Positions 25,971 to 35,934 are shown, counted from the first letter of the stretch. The stretch is 64,000 nt of DNA from JAFDZW01 sp964404255 (GCA_964404255.1 CAYOJJ010000001.1:186001-250000); one strand, 5' to 3'. Notes: generated by a model not told the origin, from the letters alone. Numbers and translations: made by a program.

Positions 25971-27380
25971 ATGCGTACTATCCAGCGTACTATAGGATCG
26001 GTTGTTCGGCTCGAAGGTGTCGGCCTTCACACGGGCAACCCGAGTACGATCGAATTTCATCCGGCTCCTGCCAACCATGGAATAACCTTTGTCCGCCGCG
26101 ATCTCGAGGGTTCGCCGGAGATTCCGGCTCTTGTCGATTATGTAACCGATATTTCCCGCGGAACGACACTTTCTAACGACGGAGCCAGTGTGCATACCGT
26201 CGAACATGTGCTGGCCGCCGTCGTAGGTCTGGAGATCGATAATCTTCGCATCGAACTGACCGCCAATGAGCCTCCTATTGGCGATGGCAGTGCTATGCCG
26301 TATGTCGAGCCATTACTCGCCGCCGGCTTTGTCGATCAGGATGCGCCTCGCGGCTATCTTGTTATCGATAGTACTACTTCCTATACCAATGAAGATAAGG
26401 GTGTAGAGATCGTTGCCCTGCCACTTGCCGACGATTACCGGATGACGGTAATGATCGATTATAATAATCCTGCCCTTGGCAGCCAGCACACCGGTCTCTT
26501 CTCGCTGGAAAAAGAATTTATAAAAGATTTTGCTCCTTCGCGTACCTTCTGCTTCTTACACGAAGTAGAAATGCTTCGCGAGCAGGGTTTAATAAAAGGT
26601 GGTAACCTTGATAATGCTATTGTCATTGTCGATGGCGATCCGAAGCAGGACGACGTCAACAAATTGATTCGGAAGTTTAATCTTGAAGGTTCGGTTATCC
26701 TTGGGGAGCATGGCACGCTGAACAATCTGCCGCTTCGGTTCAAGAATGAACCGGCACGGCATAAGCTGCTCGATCTGCTTGGCGATCTCGCGCTTGTTGG
26801 TGCACCGATCCAGGCACAGATCCTCGCCGCCCGCCCCGGCCATGCTTCGAATGTCGAGTTTGCAAAGAAACTGCGGGCTATCTTAAAAAAGAAGAAGCAC
26901 CTGAAAAAATATACGCCCGGCCTTCCCGTCTATGATATTACGCAGATCGAAAAGATCATGCCGCATCGGTATCCATTCCTGCTCGTTGATCGCATCATCG
27001 AGCTTGATCTCGAGCCCGGAGCAGAACGGATTATCGGCCTAAAAAATGTAACGTATAACGAGCCCTTCTTCATGGGGCATTTCCCCGGCAAACCAGTAAT
27101 GCCCGGTGTCCTTATTATCGAGGCAATGGCTCAGACCGGCGGAATGCTCATGCTTGGCTCCATCGGCGATACCGAAAAGAAATTAGTGCTCTTCATGGCG
27201 ATCGATAAAGCGAAATTCCGTAAACCGGTTACTCCGGGAGATCAATTACTCTTTGAAGTCAAGCTGCTTCGTAATCGCGGCAAATCGTTTCAACTTGCCG
27301 GCCAGGCATTTGTCGATGGCCAGCTTGTAGCAGAAGCAGAACTGATGGCTGCCGTGGTCGATAAGGAGGAAGCAGCATAA
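25971..27380 (+). CDS. lpxC/fabZ: Fused LpxC deacetylase / FabZ dehydratase
   Basis: Bifunctional protein of 469 residues. The N-terminal domain (about 1-300) is UDP-3-O-acyl-GlcNAc deacetylase, the committed step of lipid A synthesis, with HTVEHVLAAV and the zinc-site segment RHKLLDLLGDLAL. The C-terminal domain (about 320-465) is (3R)-hydroxyacyl-ACP dehydratase, with MPHRYPFLLVDRI and FFMGHFPGKPVMPGV holding the catalytic His and the Glu-bearing helix. The fusion is a known trait of Bacteroidota and Chlorobiota. An upstream TTG at 25956 is in frame, but the ATG gives the normal N-terminus (RTIGSVVRLEGVGLHTG). Confidence 0.95.
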   Translation: MRTIQRTIGSVVRLEGVGLHTGNPSTIEFHPAPANHGITFVRRDLEGSPEIPALVDYVTDISRGTTLSNDGASVHTVEHVLAAVVGLEIDNLRIELTANEPPIGDGSAMPYVEPLLAAGFVDQDAPRGYLVIDSTTSYTNEDKGVEIVALPLADDYRMTVMIDYNNPALGSQHTGLFSLEKEFIKDFAPSRTFCFLHEVEMLREQGLIKGGNLDNAIVIVDGDPKQDDVNKLIRKFNLEGSVILGEHGTLNNLPLRFKNEPARHKLLDLLGDLALVGAPIQAQILAARPGHASNVEFAKKLRAILKKKKHLKKYTPGLPVYDITQIEKIMPHRYPFLLVDRIIELDLEPGAERIIGLKNVTYNEPFFMGHFPGKPVMPGVLIIEAMAQTGGMLMLGSIGDTEKKLVLFMAIDKAKFRKPVTPGDQLLFEVKLLRNRGKSFQLAGQAFVDGQLVAEAELMAAVVDKEEAA

Positions 27381-28192
27381 TGGCCGTTACTATTCATCCC
27401 ACAGCGATCGTCGATCCTGCAGCCCAACTTGCCGATGGTGTAGAAGTCGGTCCCTTTACAATCATCGAAGCAAATACTACTATCGGTGAGAATACAAAGA
27501 TCGGCCACCATAGTTTTATAGCAAGTGGCGCCAGCATTGGGAAAGAGTGCGTCATTCATCATAGTGCCGTCATCGCAAATGTCCCCCAGGATTTAAAATT
27601 CAAAGGCAGCGAGGAAACGACGGTCGAGATCGGCGATAATGTTACGATACGGGAATTTGCCACGATTCACCGGGCAACGATCCATTCCTATAAAGGAAAC
27701 GCCGGTACCAAAAATGGGGTAACCCGTATAGGCAACAATTGCCTGATCATGGCCTATGCCCATGTGGCACATGATTGCTCTATCGGTAATAATGTGATCT
27801 TATCAAATGGCGTACAAGTTGCCGGGCATTGTACGATCGAATCATACGTAACGGTCGGCGGACTTACGGGCGTTCATCAATTTTCTATGATCGGCTCCTA
27901 TTCTATGGTAGGCGCTGTGCTGCTTGTCAGTAAAGATATTCCCCCGTATTCTTTAATCGGCGATCAGGCTCCGCGGTTTATCGGTATTAACCGCATCGGC
28001 CTCGAGCGACGTGGTTTTACGTCCGATGTCATCCGGAAAATCCGCGATGCCTACAAACTGATCTATCATTCAGGCATGAATGTTTCCGATGCCTTAAAGA
28101 AGATCGATGCTGATCCTGCGTATGCCCTTGCTGAGATACAGCATATTGCAGCCTTCATTCGCTCATCGGACCGTGGTATTATAAGTAAGTAA
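27380..28192 (+). CDS. lpxA: UDP-N-acetylglucosamine acyltransferase LpxA
   Basis: First acyltransferase of lipid A synthesis. 270 residues with a left-handed beta helix of hexapeptide repeats (IHPTAIVDPAAQLADGVEVG onwards), the catalytic His in YAHVAHDCSIG and the C-terminal LpxA helix bundle. Its start overlaps the lpxC/fabZ stop by one base and is preceded by AAGGAGG at 27363-27369, inside the upstream gene. The mRNA ends at the terminator at 28215. Confidence 0.95.
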   Translation: MAVTIHPTAIVDPAAQLADGVEVGPFTIIEANTTIGENTKIGHHSFIASGASIGKECVIHHSAVIANVPQDLKFKGSEETTVEIGDNVTIREFATIHRATIHSYKGNAGTKNGVTRIGNNCLIMAYAHVAHDCSIGNNVILSNGVQVAGHCTIESYVTVGGLTGVHQFSMIGSYSMVGAVLLVSKDIPPYSLIGDQAPRFIGINRIGLERRGFTSDVIRKIRDAYKLIYHSGMNVSDALKKIDADPAYALAEIQHIAAFIRSSDRGIISK

Positions 28193-28214
28193 CTATTTTG
28201 CAGAAACCCTTTAA

Positions 28215-28241
28215 CCTCGCTGCTTCAGCGAGGTTTTTTAT
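28215..28241 (+). terminator. Terminator after lpxA
   Basis: CCTCGCT (28215-28221) and AGCGAGG (28227-28233) form a seven-base stem with a five-base loop, followed by TTTTTTATTTT. It lies 22 bases after the lpxA stop. Confidence 0.85.
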
Positions 28242-28251
28242 TTTAAAAATC

Positions 28252-28283
28252 AAAAGGCCTCGTTCTTTCGAACGAGGCCTTTT
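28252..28283. terminator. Terminator of the large T9SS cargo gene
   Basis: A perfect 14-base stem (AAAAGGCCTCGTTC and its complement) with a four-base loop. Read on the minus strand it ends in TTTT and follows the stop of the gene ending at 28303. The symmetric A and T ends could let it act in both directions. Confidence 0.85.
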
Positions 28284-28302
28284 ACACACTTAGTAAGTTA
28301 TC

Positions 28303-31300
28303 TTACTTTGCTAAGGTCATCTTGCGGGTTTCGTTGAACGAACCGCTGATGATCTTGTAGATATAAGTGCCGCTCGAAAGCTCGTTACCGCCATCGTCCT
28401 TCGCATCGAAGGTTACTTTGTGGGTACCGGCATCGACGTTACCATCGACAAGCGTACGGACTACCTGACCGAGCGAGTTGTACACGACGAGTTTCGTCGG
28501 GGCAGACTCCGGTAAGGTAAACGTGATTTCCGTTGACGGGTTGAACGGATTCGGGAAGTTCTGCTCGAGAGCAAAGTTTGCCGGAGCATCGACCGTTACA
28601 TTTACTGTATTCGAGGTATGTTCGGTACCATCGAGATCCATCTGGACCAAGCGGTAGGTATACGTACCCGGTACGATATTACGATCGACATACGAATAAC
28701 CGGTCTGGGTATTCGTTGTTCCCTTTCCTTCTACGAAATCGATCTTGCTGAAGAAGCCATCGGCCTGATCGGCATTACGACGTTCGATAAAGAAGCCACG
28801 GTTGTTCTGCTCCTGTGCAGTTGCCCACGTTAAGAGCGATTTGCCGTTGTCATTCTTTCCATGGAGATAGACCAACTCGATCGGCAACAAGGTGCTCTTG
28901 CTGACCATCGCGCGGATCATCGGATAGAACGTACCATTCTTATTGAAGTATGGCGAAGTGTTGGTCGAAGCCCATGCACCGTTACCTGGAGTAAGCGAAC
29001 CCCAATTGCCACTACCGGCGATACGTTCCTGTGCAAAGGCACACGATACATCTCCAGTATTTTGGTCAGGTCCGATATTCGTACCCATCGGGTCGTTATA
29101 CATCGGGAAGATAACCGGTGACAGAGGATCTGCAACACGCAGACGGCCACCACCACGTGAGATATCAGCACCAAACATAGCGGTAACGACAGCAAGCTGA
29201 CTTACTGATGCCCAATAAATACCCGGATTCAGGATGATCGGCTCTGGGAAATAATACGGCCAGTACTGGTCGAAGAGATTTCCTTTACGCTTATCTTCCA
29301 TCTGTGCTTTGAAGATCGTATCGGCAGACGGAACACAGCTTCCGGTCTTACCTTTAAGGATCGTCAAACGAATCTGGTCATCTGCCTGGTTAGCAGCAGC
29401 AAAATAAGAACGAATACCATAGAGAGTATCTTTGGTAACGATCTGGAATTTTATTGCTACGCTACCATCGACGCCTGAGAATCCGATACCCGTTGACTGA
29501 ACAAGGGTAAGGTTCGGAATATCATTTGAGCCGTCATCCCAAGCGAATTCCTGCGGAGCGCCCGGAACACCTGGATCTAAGAAGAAGTCGGTAAATACAC
29601 CGTTATCGGCCGTATATGAATCATACCCATTCGTTGCTAAGAACGCGTGAGCGCGGAAATAACCGCCTTGGCCGGCATACAATGCATTCCAGTTCGGCAT
29701 GATGATTGTCGTATCCTGACCGGCAGCGAGCGAAGTAACCGTCTGTAATGCCCAGTATACCGTGTTCTGGTTCGGGTCGAGAATCTGAACGCGAAGCGGG
29801 AACGCAACGGCAACGTCCGAAGAGTTATTAGCCAAACGGACATATACCGGAAGCGATACAGCCTGCGACATCGGCAAGTGGGTATACGGTGTTACGATAC
29901 GAACCCACATGACTTCAATTTCCGGTTTACGCGGAACCTGAAGAGCGATATTATCAATATACCAATCTTCACCATCGTCATCCGGTACACCAGTCGGGTT
30001 ACCATCGTATTTAGCTTTCAAGCGAATACGGAAACGGAAGGTGTTATTGAAGTACGAGAAGTTCGGCTTGGTGAATGCGTCGAGACGAACATTGAAATGT
30101 CTGAATTCGAAATCATTACCACCATCGATAGAGCCAACTTGTCTCCAGCCGCTGAGCGATGGGTTACAGGCAGGTTCGGTCGGTAATTTGAATTCGACAA
30201 CAAGCGAATCACCGGCACGAGCGACAGAGCCGTTCGGGTTGAGAATACATCTTTCCGGTCCGATGAGGGAGTTAGCGTCCCAATTCAACGGCCAATTATT
30301 ACGGCCAGCGCGCTGATAATCGAAGGTAAGCGAACCCTTCGTCTGGCCAGCCATATTGAATGGGAAGCTGACGAGCGAGTCACCATAACCGCTACCGGCA
30401 TAGTAGTTACCATTCTGGTCATACACGTCGAGGTGAACAACCGGATCGAGCAACTGCGACGGTCCGACACCATTACCGGACTCATAACGCGGAGCCGGCG
30501 GATCGAAGGTCGTTACTTCGCCCTCTTCAACTGTAGGTCCGATAGATACCCACTTCGTTTGATCGGGCATATCGAAGTACTGGGTATGGCTATACGAATC
30601 GGTCGGATCATTATACGGAATATTCTGTGTACGCAGTCCAAAAACTTTCTGCTTTACCGTATCATCGAACGGCCAACGATCACCGATAAAATTATCGTTT
30701 GCATCAAATGCCGTTGCGATAGCGTAAGCATAGAATGCACCGAGCTGATTGATGATATTCGGATTCGTTGCATACTGAGTAAAGTTACCGCTCTGCGTCG
30801 TAACGGTGCCCTGCGGAGCAACATTCGTAAGGACGAATGTTCTGCCATAGGTAGCAAGACCCGTAATGATATTACGAATCTGGAATTTTACCTTGAAGGT
30901 CTGCGGATTATTATCCACGTTCTTGAAGGTAGCGATCGGGAATACCGTAGCACCCAAGCAGATCTCATAGTTACGCGGTGGGAAATCTACCGAAACGGCG
31001 CGAACAATATTTCTCCACTGTTTCAGCTTTACAGCATACTGACCACCCTGGGGAAGGTTACGATTACAAGATTTACAGTTTGTATTCAAACCGGCATCCC
31101 AACGGCCAGGATTGTTAGCCGTAAAACCATGCGTACCAGCAAGAACAGAAGTGAATTGGGTCGGCGGACTGGTTTCATTGACCGTTCCGATACCGCAATT
31201 CATCTGGAAGAGTTTCCAAGCCGGGATAGAAGGTAATATAGTGACCTGACCGGAGAACTGGCCGTAGTTGATCTGGATACTGGAGTCGGCTCTGGTGAGA

Positions 31301-32043
31301 ACGACCTGCATCTTTGTAATATAGATCTGGCCGGCTCCCGGACCGCCCTGGCTGCTATTAAGCCATACGTTTACCGAGGTGTTTTGGCTTAAGCGGAAGT
31401 TATAGAAACTGATAAAGAATGAATCCAGGAAAGGGCTTGTACGAACATAGACTTTTGTCGTATCGAACTTCGGATTCATTACAAGGTCACCCATTAAAGC
31501 AGCAACGATAGCACGCGGCTCGTTTGCATAGTTACCTTTAATATCACTATATCTCGGCTGAGCATACGGGGAGCTATTACCCGGTACATCTACTACCGAT
31601 CGCGGCATGAAACCGATATAACCATTCGACGAGATATACAAACTATCGTACGGTTGGTTATAATAGTAGAAAGTGAACCCGATCGGAATCGGACCGGCGA
31701 TACAGTTATCTACCGTATCCTGAGCCGTCGGATTACTCGCATTAGCGGGATCATGGAAATAGTAGAATGGTTCGATCGGCGGCGTCGGCTGTTGCGGACC
31801 GCTACGGACACGGTGCCACTCGAACGGGTGGTACGTTGTATCCATAAAGAAATAATTCGGACGCCATGGCAGCGGAGCATCGTCATAGGAATCAACGGCA
31901 TAATAACCGCTGGACAGGAAGTTTACAGCTGTAGAACCCCCCGGTTCACCACGACGATCACCCTGTGCCATCGAGCGATCTGCCCCGAAAAGCAGAACAC
32001 CCGCCAACACAAACAGGATCAAAGATAGTAACCGATTTTTCAT
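28303..32043 (-). CDS. Large secreted protein with T9SS type A sorting domain
   Basis: 1246 residues with a Sec signal (LSLILFVLAGVLLFGADRSMAQ) and a C-terminal T9SS sorting domain of about 85 residues starting near LEQNFPNPFNPSTEITF and ending ETRKMTLAK, preceded by the fibronectin-like FIERR region common in these proteins. The middle is rich in Asn, Gly, Pro and aromatic residues, with no enzyme motif recognised; it resembles Ig-like surface proteins. It would cross the outer membrane through the type IX system and be anchored or released. No por/spr gene is in the window. Upstream lies a 220-base gap with a palindrome and a hairpin; a strong terminator follows. Confidence 0.9.
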   Translation of the reverse strand: MKNRLLSLILFVLAGVLLFGADRSMAQGDRRGEPGGSTAVNFLSSGYYAVDSYDDAPLPWRPNYFFMDTTYHPFEWHRVRSGPQQPTPPIEPFYYFHDPANASNPTAQDTVDNCIAGPIPIGFTFYYYNQPYDSLYISSNGYIGFMPRSVVDVPGNSSPYAQPRYSDIKGNYANEPRAIVAALMGDLVMNPKFDTTKVYVRTSPFLDSFFISFYNFRLSQNTSVNVWLNSSQGGPGAGQIYITKMQVVLTRADSSIQINYGQFSGQVTILPSIPAWKLFQMNCGIGTVNETSPPTQFTSVLAGTHGFTANNPGRWDAGLNTNCKSCNRNLPQGGQYAVKLKQWRNIVRAVSVDFPPRNYEICLGATVFPIATFKNVDNNPQTFKVKFQIRNIITGLATYGRTFVLTNVAPQGTVTTQSGNFTQYATNPNIINQLGAFYAYAIATAFDANDNFIGDRWPFDDTVKQKVFGLRTQNIPYNDPTDSYSHTQYFDMPDQTKWVSIGPTVEEGEVTTFDPPAPRYESGNGVGPSQLLDPVVHLDVYDQNGNYYAGSGYGDSLVSFPFNMAGQTKGSLTFDYQRAGRNNWPLNWDANSLIGPERCILNPNGSVARAGDSLVVEFKLPTEPACNPSLSGWRQVGSIDGGNDFEFRHFNVRLDAFTKPNFSYFNNTFRFRIRLKAKYDGNPTGVPDDDGEDWYIDNIALQVPRKPEIEVMWVRIVTPYTHLPMSQAVSLPVYVRLANNSSDVAVAFPLRVQILDPNQNTVYWALQTVTSLAAGQDTTIIMPNWNALYAGQGGYFRAHAFLATNGYDSYTADNGVFTDFFLDPGVPGAPQEFAWDDGSNDIPNLTLVQSTGIGFSGVDGSVAIKFQIVTKDTLYGIRSYFAAANQADDQIRLTILKGKTGSCVPSADTIFKAQMEDKRKGNLFDQYWPYYFPEPIILNPGIYWASVSQLAVVTAMFGADISRGGGRLRVADPLSPVIFPMYNDPMGTNIGPDQNTGDVSCAFAQERIAGSGNWGSLTPGNGAWASTNTSPYFNKNGTFYPMIRAMVSKSTLLPIELVYLHGKNDNGKSLLTWATAQEQNNRGFFIERRNADQADGFFSKIDFVEGKGTTNTQTGYSYVDRNIVPGTYTYRLVQMDLDGTEHTSNTVNVTVDAPANFALEQNFPNPFNPSTEITFTLPESAPTKLVVYNSLGQVVRTLVDGNVDAGTHKVTFDAKDDGGNELSSGTYIYKIISGSFNETRKMTLAK

Positions 32044-32086
32044 CGTATTAGTATGATTAGTTTAGTACTGATGATGCTATGAATTT

Positions 32087-32136
32087 GAACAATCATTGTT
32101 CGCAAGTCTTAGCGGCGCATAGGCGGGCTAAGACTT
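32087..32136. promoter_or_regulatory. Palindrome and hairpin upstream of the large T9SS cargo gene
   Basis: GAACAAT-C-ATTGTTC at 32087-32101 is a perfect 7-1-7 palindrome 44 bases before the start codon. Next to it AAGTCTTAGC (32104-32113) and GCTAAGACTT (32127-32136) form a ten-base stem with a 13-base loop and no T-run. They could be an operator and a leader hairpin. The rest of the 220-base gap (32044-32263) shows no gene. Confidence 0.45.
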
Positions 32137-32263
32137 TCCTCCTCGTGGCGTTTTTTACACCATTCGCATTGGGGTAGCGAAGTAAGAATTACTAAAATAA
32201 TAAAAAAACTCTACCCCACCATTAAAATGACCACCTTACCCTCAAAAGGTTACAAATTATTTT

Positions 32264-33388
32264 TTAAAAAATAGTGGAAAAATGTTTTCCTGGTAATTGC
32301 CTGACAATATCGCGGAATTCAAGCTCTAAAAGATGGACTAGTGCCGTTTGCACTTCTATGCCACTTCGTTCTGACAAAATGTCAATATGGATCGGTTCAC
32401 CTGCATGTTCAAGTATATCAACAAGTTGATACTCGGCACCGGTAAGCCCGACCTTCTTGTTCTTTCGTAACTCAGGTTTAGAAAGGTTATTATCAGATTT
32501 CCATTCCATAGCCCGGATGATATCTTCCGCCGTTCGGAACGGTTTGGCCCTATTTTCAACCAGGAGCATATTCGGCCCTTTGCTCATCGGGCGGCCAATA
32601 TCCCCGACCAAGGCAAAAACTTCCCGATTTTGGTCAAAGGCTATAGAAGCCGTGATCATCGAACCTCCGGATTCTTCACTTTCAATTATCACGCAAGCCG
32701 AACAAAGCCCACTGACGATCCGATTTCTCCAGGGGAAATTCTTTGCATCGGGTTTTGCACCAAAGGGTAATTCTGAAATGATCAGGCCCCGCCCGGATGC
32801 CGTTAGCTCTTTGGAGAATGCCTTATTGGTCGATGGGTAAATAACATCAAGGCCAGAACCAAGCACAGCGATCGTCGAGCCTCCGGCTTCAAAGACGCTT
32901 CGGTGTGCCGCCGTATCGATACCGGAAGCAAAGCCGCTCGTAATAACGACATTATGCTCCGCGAATATTTTGCCGAGCGATTCCACAACCCGCTTGCCGT
33001 AATCGGTCATCCGTCTGCTTCCGATAACAGCGATGTTGCGTTGCTGCTGCAAGAGTGCTGCAGTACCTGAAAGGAATAATAGTGCAGGCGGGCTATAAAT
33101 GTTTTTTAACTGATCGGGATATTCCGGGTCAAAGAACGTTAAGATAGATACACCGGGGGCAAGCGCTGCGAGATCGTCTTCGCTTTTGCGTAATGCTCCT
33201 TCTTTAGATGATTGCAGTTGCTCCACAACCCCTTTGCCAAGACCCGGCACTTTACGAAGCTGGGCTGCCGAAGCATGATACGCCGTTTCGGCATTACCGA
33301 AGTAGGTACGAAGAGCGATCAGGCGCTGCGCACCTACTCCATCGCACAGATAGAGTGCATAATAGAATTTCAGCTCTTCGAAAGACAT
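32264..33388 (-). CDS. dprA: DNA processing protein DprA (Smf)
   Basis: Loads RecA onto incoming single-stranded DNA during natural transformation. The 374 residues have an N-terminal helix-hairpin-helix (LRKVPGLGKGVVEQL), the Rossmann-like DprA domain (AVIGSRRMTDYGKRVVE; TSGFASGIDTAAHRS; GGSTIAVLGSGLDVIYP) and a C-terminal winged helix that ends in LPGKHFSTIF. The ordinary length and intact motifs suggest function. It follows the enoyl-CoA hydratase gene by 5 bases. Confidence 0.94.
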   Translation of the reverse strand: MSFEELKFYYALYLCDGVGAQRLIALRTYFGNAETAYHASAAQLRKVPGLGKGVVEQLQSSKEGALRKSEDDLAALAPGVSILTFFDPEYPDQLKNIYSPPALLFLSGTAALLQQQRNIAVIGSRRMTDYGKRVVESLGKIFAEHNVVITSGFASGIDTAAHRSVFEAGGSTIAVLGSGLDVIYPSTNKAFSKELTASGRGLIISELPFGAKPDAKNFPWRNRIVSGLCSACVIIESEESGGSMITASIAFDQNREVFALVGDIGRPMSKGPNMLLVENRAKPFRTAEDIIRAMEWKSDNNLSKPELRKNKKVGLTGAEYQLVDILEHAGEPIHIDILSERSGIEVQTALVHLLELEFRDIVRQLPGKHFSTIF

Positions 33389-33393
33389 GCCTA

Positions 33394-34194
33394 TTATTTA
33401 CCGGCGAACTGTGCTTTACGCTTTTCTAAAAAGGCGGAAGTCCCTTCATGGAAATCGGAGGTGATCGTAAGCTGACCGAATTTTTCTGCTTCGCGGCCGA
33501 GACCTTCATCGATTGATTCATCGATACCTTCGAAGATGCAATCGAGCGCGGCACTGATCGCCAGCGGCGCTTTCGAGGTAATAGCATTCGCCATCGACTG
33601 CGCTGTTGCCAGAAGCTCTGCCTGCGGCATCACCCGCGCAACAAGACCTTGCTCTTGGGCTTCCTTTGCATCCATCTGGCGGCCGGTGAGGATAAGATCG
33701 GTAGCGAGCGTCCTGCCGAGTACACGGGTAAGACGCTGGGTACCACCGTAACCCGGGATGATACCGAGATTCACTTCCGGCTGGCCGAATTTCGCATTCT
33801 CCGAACAGATGCGAATATGGCAGGCAAGCGCGAGCTCGCAGCCACCGCCGAGGGCGAATCCATTGACGGCGGCGATGAATGGCTTTGGAGAAGATTCGAT
33901 CAAACTGAACACCGATTGGCCCTTCTGCGCAAATTCTCTTCCTTCTTCGACATCGTTGAGGGCGGCGAGTTCGGAAATATCGGCGCCGGCTACGAAGGCT
34001 TTTTCGCCTTTGCCGGTTACGATCACACAGCGCACATCCTCGCGCATGCGAAGATCGGTTACGAGGTGGCGAAGATCATCGAGCACGACCGAACTCAGGG
34101 CATTTAATTTTTCAGGACGATTGATGGTAACGACCGCGGTCAATGCATCAATAGTACATTCGAGGGTCTGATACTCTCCGATTGTTTGTGACAT
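33394..34194 (-). CDS. Enoyl-CoA hydratase/isomerase family protein
   Basis: Crotonase-fold enzyme of 266 residues. It has the oxyanion-hole segments AFVAGADISELAAL and NGFALGGGCELALACH and both catalytic-type Glu residues around GGGCELA and FGQPEVNLGIIPGYGGTQRL, as in true enoyl-CoA hydratases of fatty acid or amino acid breakdown. The substrate cannot be read. It lies between lpxD and dprA on the same strand, with no other beta-oxidation gene nearby. Confidence 0.9.
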   Translation of the reverse strand: MSQTIGEYQTLECTIDALTAVVTINRPEKLNALSSVVLDDLRHLVTDLRMREDVRCVIVTGKGEKAFVAGADISELAALNDVEEGREFAQKGQSVFSLIESSPKPFIAAVNGFALGGGCELALACHIRICSENAKFGQPEVNLGIIPGYGGTQRLTRVLGRTLATDLILTGRQMDAKEAQEQGLVARVMPQAELLATAQSMANAITSKAPLAISAALDCIFEGIDESIDEGLGREAEKFGQLTITSDFHEGTSAFLEKRKAQFAGK

Positions 34195-34230
34195 AAAAAA
34201 GAATAGATGTATAAATAGAAGGCAGTGTAA

Positions 34231-35217
34231 CTACGCTTTAGTCTCGCGAAGTTTCTGTTCTAAGACACGAACCCGTTCCAATAACTCCGGCAGCATCCTG
34301 ATAGCGGCTTCCTGCTTGAAGGCCGAGCGCACTTCTTTGGCCGGCGAACCCTGATAAACTCCGGGCTTTGCAATAGATTTCGAAACGCCGGATTGCGCAA
34401 TAATCACGACATTCTCGGCCGTCGTGATATGACCAACCATCCCGACCTGCCCTGCGATCTGATTCTTCTTCCCGATAATCGCCGAACCGGAAATGCCCGC
34501 CTGTGCCGCAATCGCCGTATGCTCGCCCACTTCTACATTATGGGCGATGTGCACGAGGTTATCGATCTTCGTGCCGGTATGAATGATCGTAGCGCTGAGC
34601 GCCGCACGATCGATCGTACAATTAGCGCCGATCTCAACTTCATCTTCTATTATAACGGTACCGATCTGCGGTATTTTTTCATACGAACCGTCCGGCTGCT
34701 GGGCATAGCCGAAGCCATCGAAGCCGATCACCGAGCCGGGGCCGATCACACAATGCTTTCCTATCTTCACTCCATCGTATATCGTGCAGTTCGGATGAAT
34801 GGCTGTGCCTTCGCCGATCTCCACACCCGAAGCGATAAAGACATGCGCGCCGATCATTGCCGAGAGCGCTATCGTTGCTTCGGGACTAATGACTGCCGAG
34901 GGATGAATCCGCTCGGTAAAAATACTTGGGCGCTCATCGAATAGGGCGATCACTTTCGCAAACGCAGCATAAGGATCGCCAACTTTCAGGAAGATAGCCG
35001 TGTGCTCTACGGTATCGAAGCGCGGATCGTTGGAAACGAGGATAGCCGTTGCCTTGCACTGCGGCAAATATTTTTCGTAACTGCTATTGGCAAAGAAGGT
35101 CATCTGGCCGGAGCCGGCCTCTGCTATCGGAGCGAGCGATTCGATCATAACTCCTGCAGTATCGGACGCTACTTCAGCGCCGATAAGCGAAGCGATCTCG
35201 GAAAGTATATGCCCCAT
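34231..35217 (-). CDS. lpxD: UDP-3-O-(hydroxyacyl)glucosamine N-acyltransferase LpxD
   Basis: Third step of lipid A synthesis. 328 residues: an N-terminal uridine-binding LpxD domain (about 1-100), a left-handed beta helix with hexapeptide repeats (AVISPEATIALSAMIGAHV onwards; FDGFGYAQQPDGSYEKIPQ; catalytic His in LVHIAHNVEVGEHTA) and a C-terminal helix. It follows the ompH/skp gene by 21 bases; skp-lpxD is a conserved neighbourhood. Confidence 0.95.
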   Translation of the reverse strand: MGHILSEIASLIGAEVASDTAGVMIESLAPIAEAGSGQMTFFANSSYEKYLPQCKATAILVSNDPRFDTVEHTAIFLKVGDPYAAFAKVIALFDERPSIFTERIHPSAVISPEATIALSAMIGAHVFIASGVEIGEGTAIHPNCTIYDGVKIGKHCVIGPGSVIGFDGFGYAQQPDGSYEKIPQIGTVIIEDEVEIGANCTIDRAALSATIIHTGTKIDNLVHIAHNVEVGEHTAIAAQAGISGSAIIGKKNQIAGQVGMVGHITTAENVVIIAQSGVSKSIAKPGVYQGSPAKEVRSAFKQEAAIRMLPELLERVRVLEQKLRETKA

Positions 35218-35238
35218 GCGTCCGTTAGTGGCAGGATA

Positions 35239-35901
35239 TCAATGCGAAACCGGAGGCGCTGAATTAACCGGCGGCCTTCTGCCCGGATCCATTACCGGCG
35301 GCTGCTGGGTATTTTGATTTACCGGAGGCTCGTTCTTCTTATTATTTAACAAGGGGACGCTAAAGACATCGTTGGTTTCAAGGCCGAGCTTTTTGGCGAC
35401 GGCAACCGTGAGATCGAACTTTGCATTGGTATAGAGCAGGGCCAGTTCTTTTGCACTCTTATCGAATACATAATCGTATTTGCCATCGGCGGCTACTTCG
35501 GCGACGGCTTTATTGAACTTCTCATAGGCCGGCTTCATGAGGTTTTCCTGCTGGGTAGCGAGTTCACCGTTCGGGCCATACTTGCTTTGGCGGAATTGAT
35601 CGATCTTCTTTTTCAGATCGGCCATATCGGTCTCGACGGCATTGCGTTCGCCTTCGCCCATGATGAGCTTCTTGCGCTCGTAATCAATCTTCTTTCTATT
35701 ATATTCGATCTCCATGTCGTTGACTTCTTTATTCCACTGGCTCACGAGCTGCATAATGCGCGTTTCGGCATCCATGGCTTCGGGAAGCTGCTTTAATAAT
35801 TTTGTCGCATCGACGTAGGCTATGCGGCTTTGTGCCGAAGCTGAGGCCGAGAGGCCCATCATCACTAATAGAACCAGAACCGGCAGGCGCCACCTGTTCA
35901 T
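35239..35901 (-). CDS. OmpH/Skp-family periplasmic chaperone (first copy)
   Basis: 220 residues with a signal peptide (LPVLVLLVMMGLSASASAQ), the Skp N-terminal strand RIAYVDATKLLKQLPEA and a long coiled-coil arm rich in Lys/Glu, closing with a Pro/Asn-rich tail of about 40 residues. Skp-like proteins hold unfolded outer-membrane proteins in the periplasm. In-frame ATGs at 35967 and 35934 exist, but the first lies in the terminator between the two ompH genes and neither gives a better signal, so 35901 is chosen. Confidence 0.85.
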   Translation of the reverse strand: MNRWRLPVLVLLVMMGLSASASAQSRIAYVDATKLLKQLPEAMDAETRIMQLVSQWNKEVNDMEIEYNRKKIDYERKKLIMGEGERNAVETDMADLKKKIDQFRQSKYGPNGELATQQENLMKPAYEKFNKAVAEVAADGKYDYVFDKSAKELALLYTNAKFDLTVAVAKKLGLETNDVFSVPLLNNKKNEPPVNQNTQQPPVMDPGRRPPVNSAPPVSH

Positions 35902-35934
35902 TGTTATCGTTTCCTTCAAAAAAAGTCTATTCAT

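Noticed and set aside
30433..31236. 267-residue plus-strand frame inside the T9SS cargo gene
   Set aside because: Composition (many Ile and Arg) is what results from reading the opposite strand of Asn/Gly/Thr/Tyr-rich codons; no motif.
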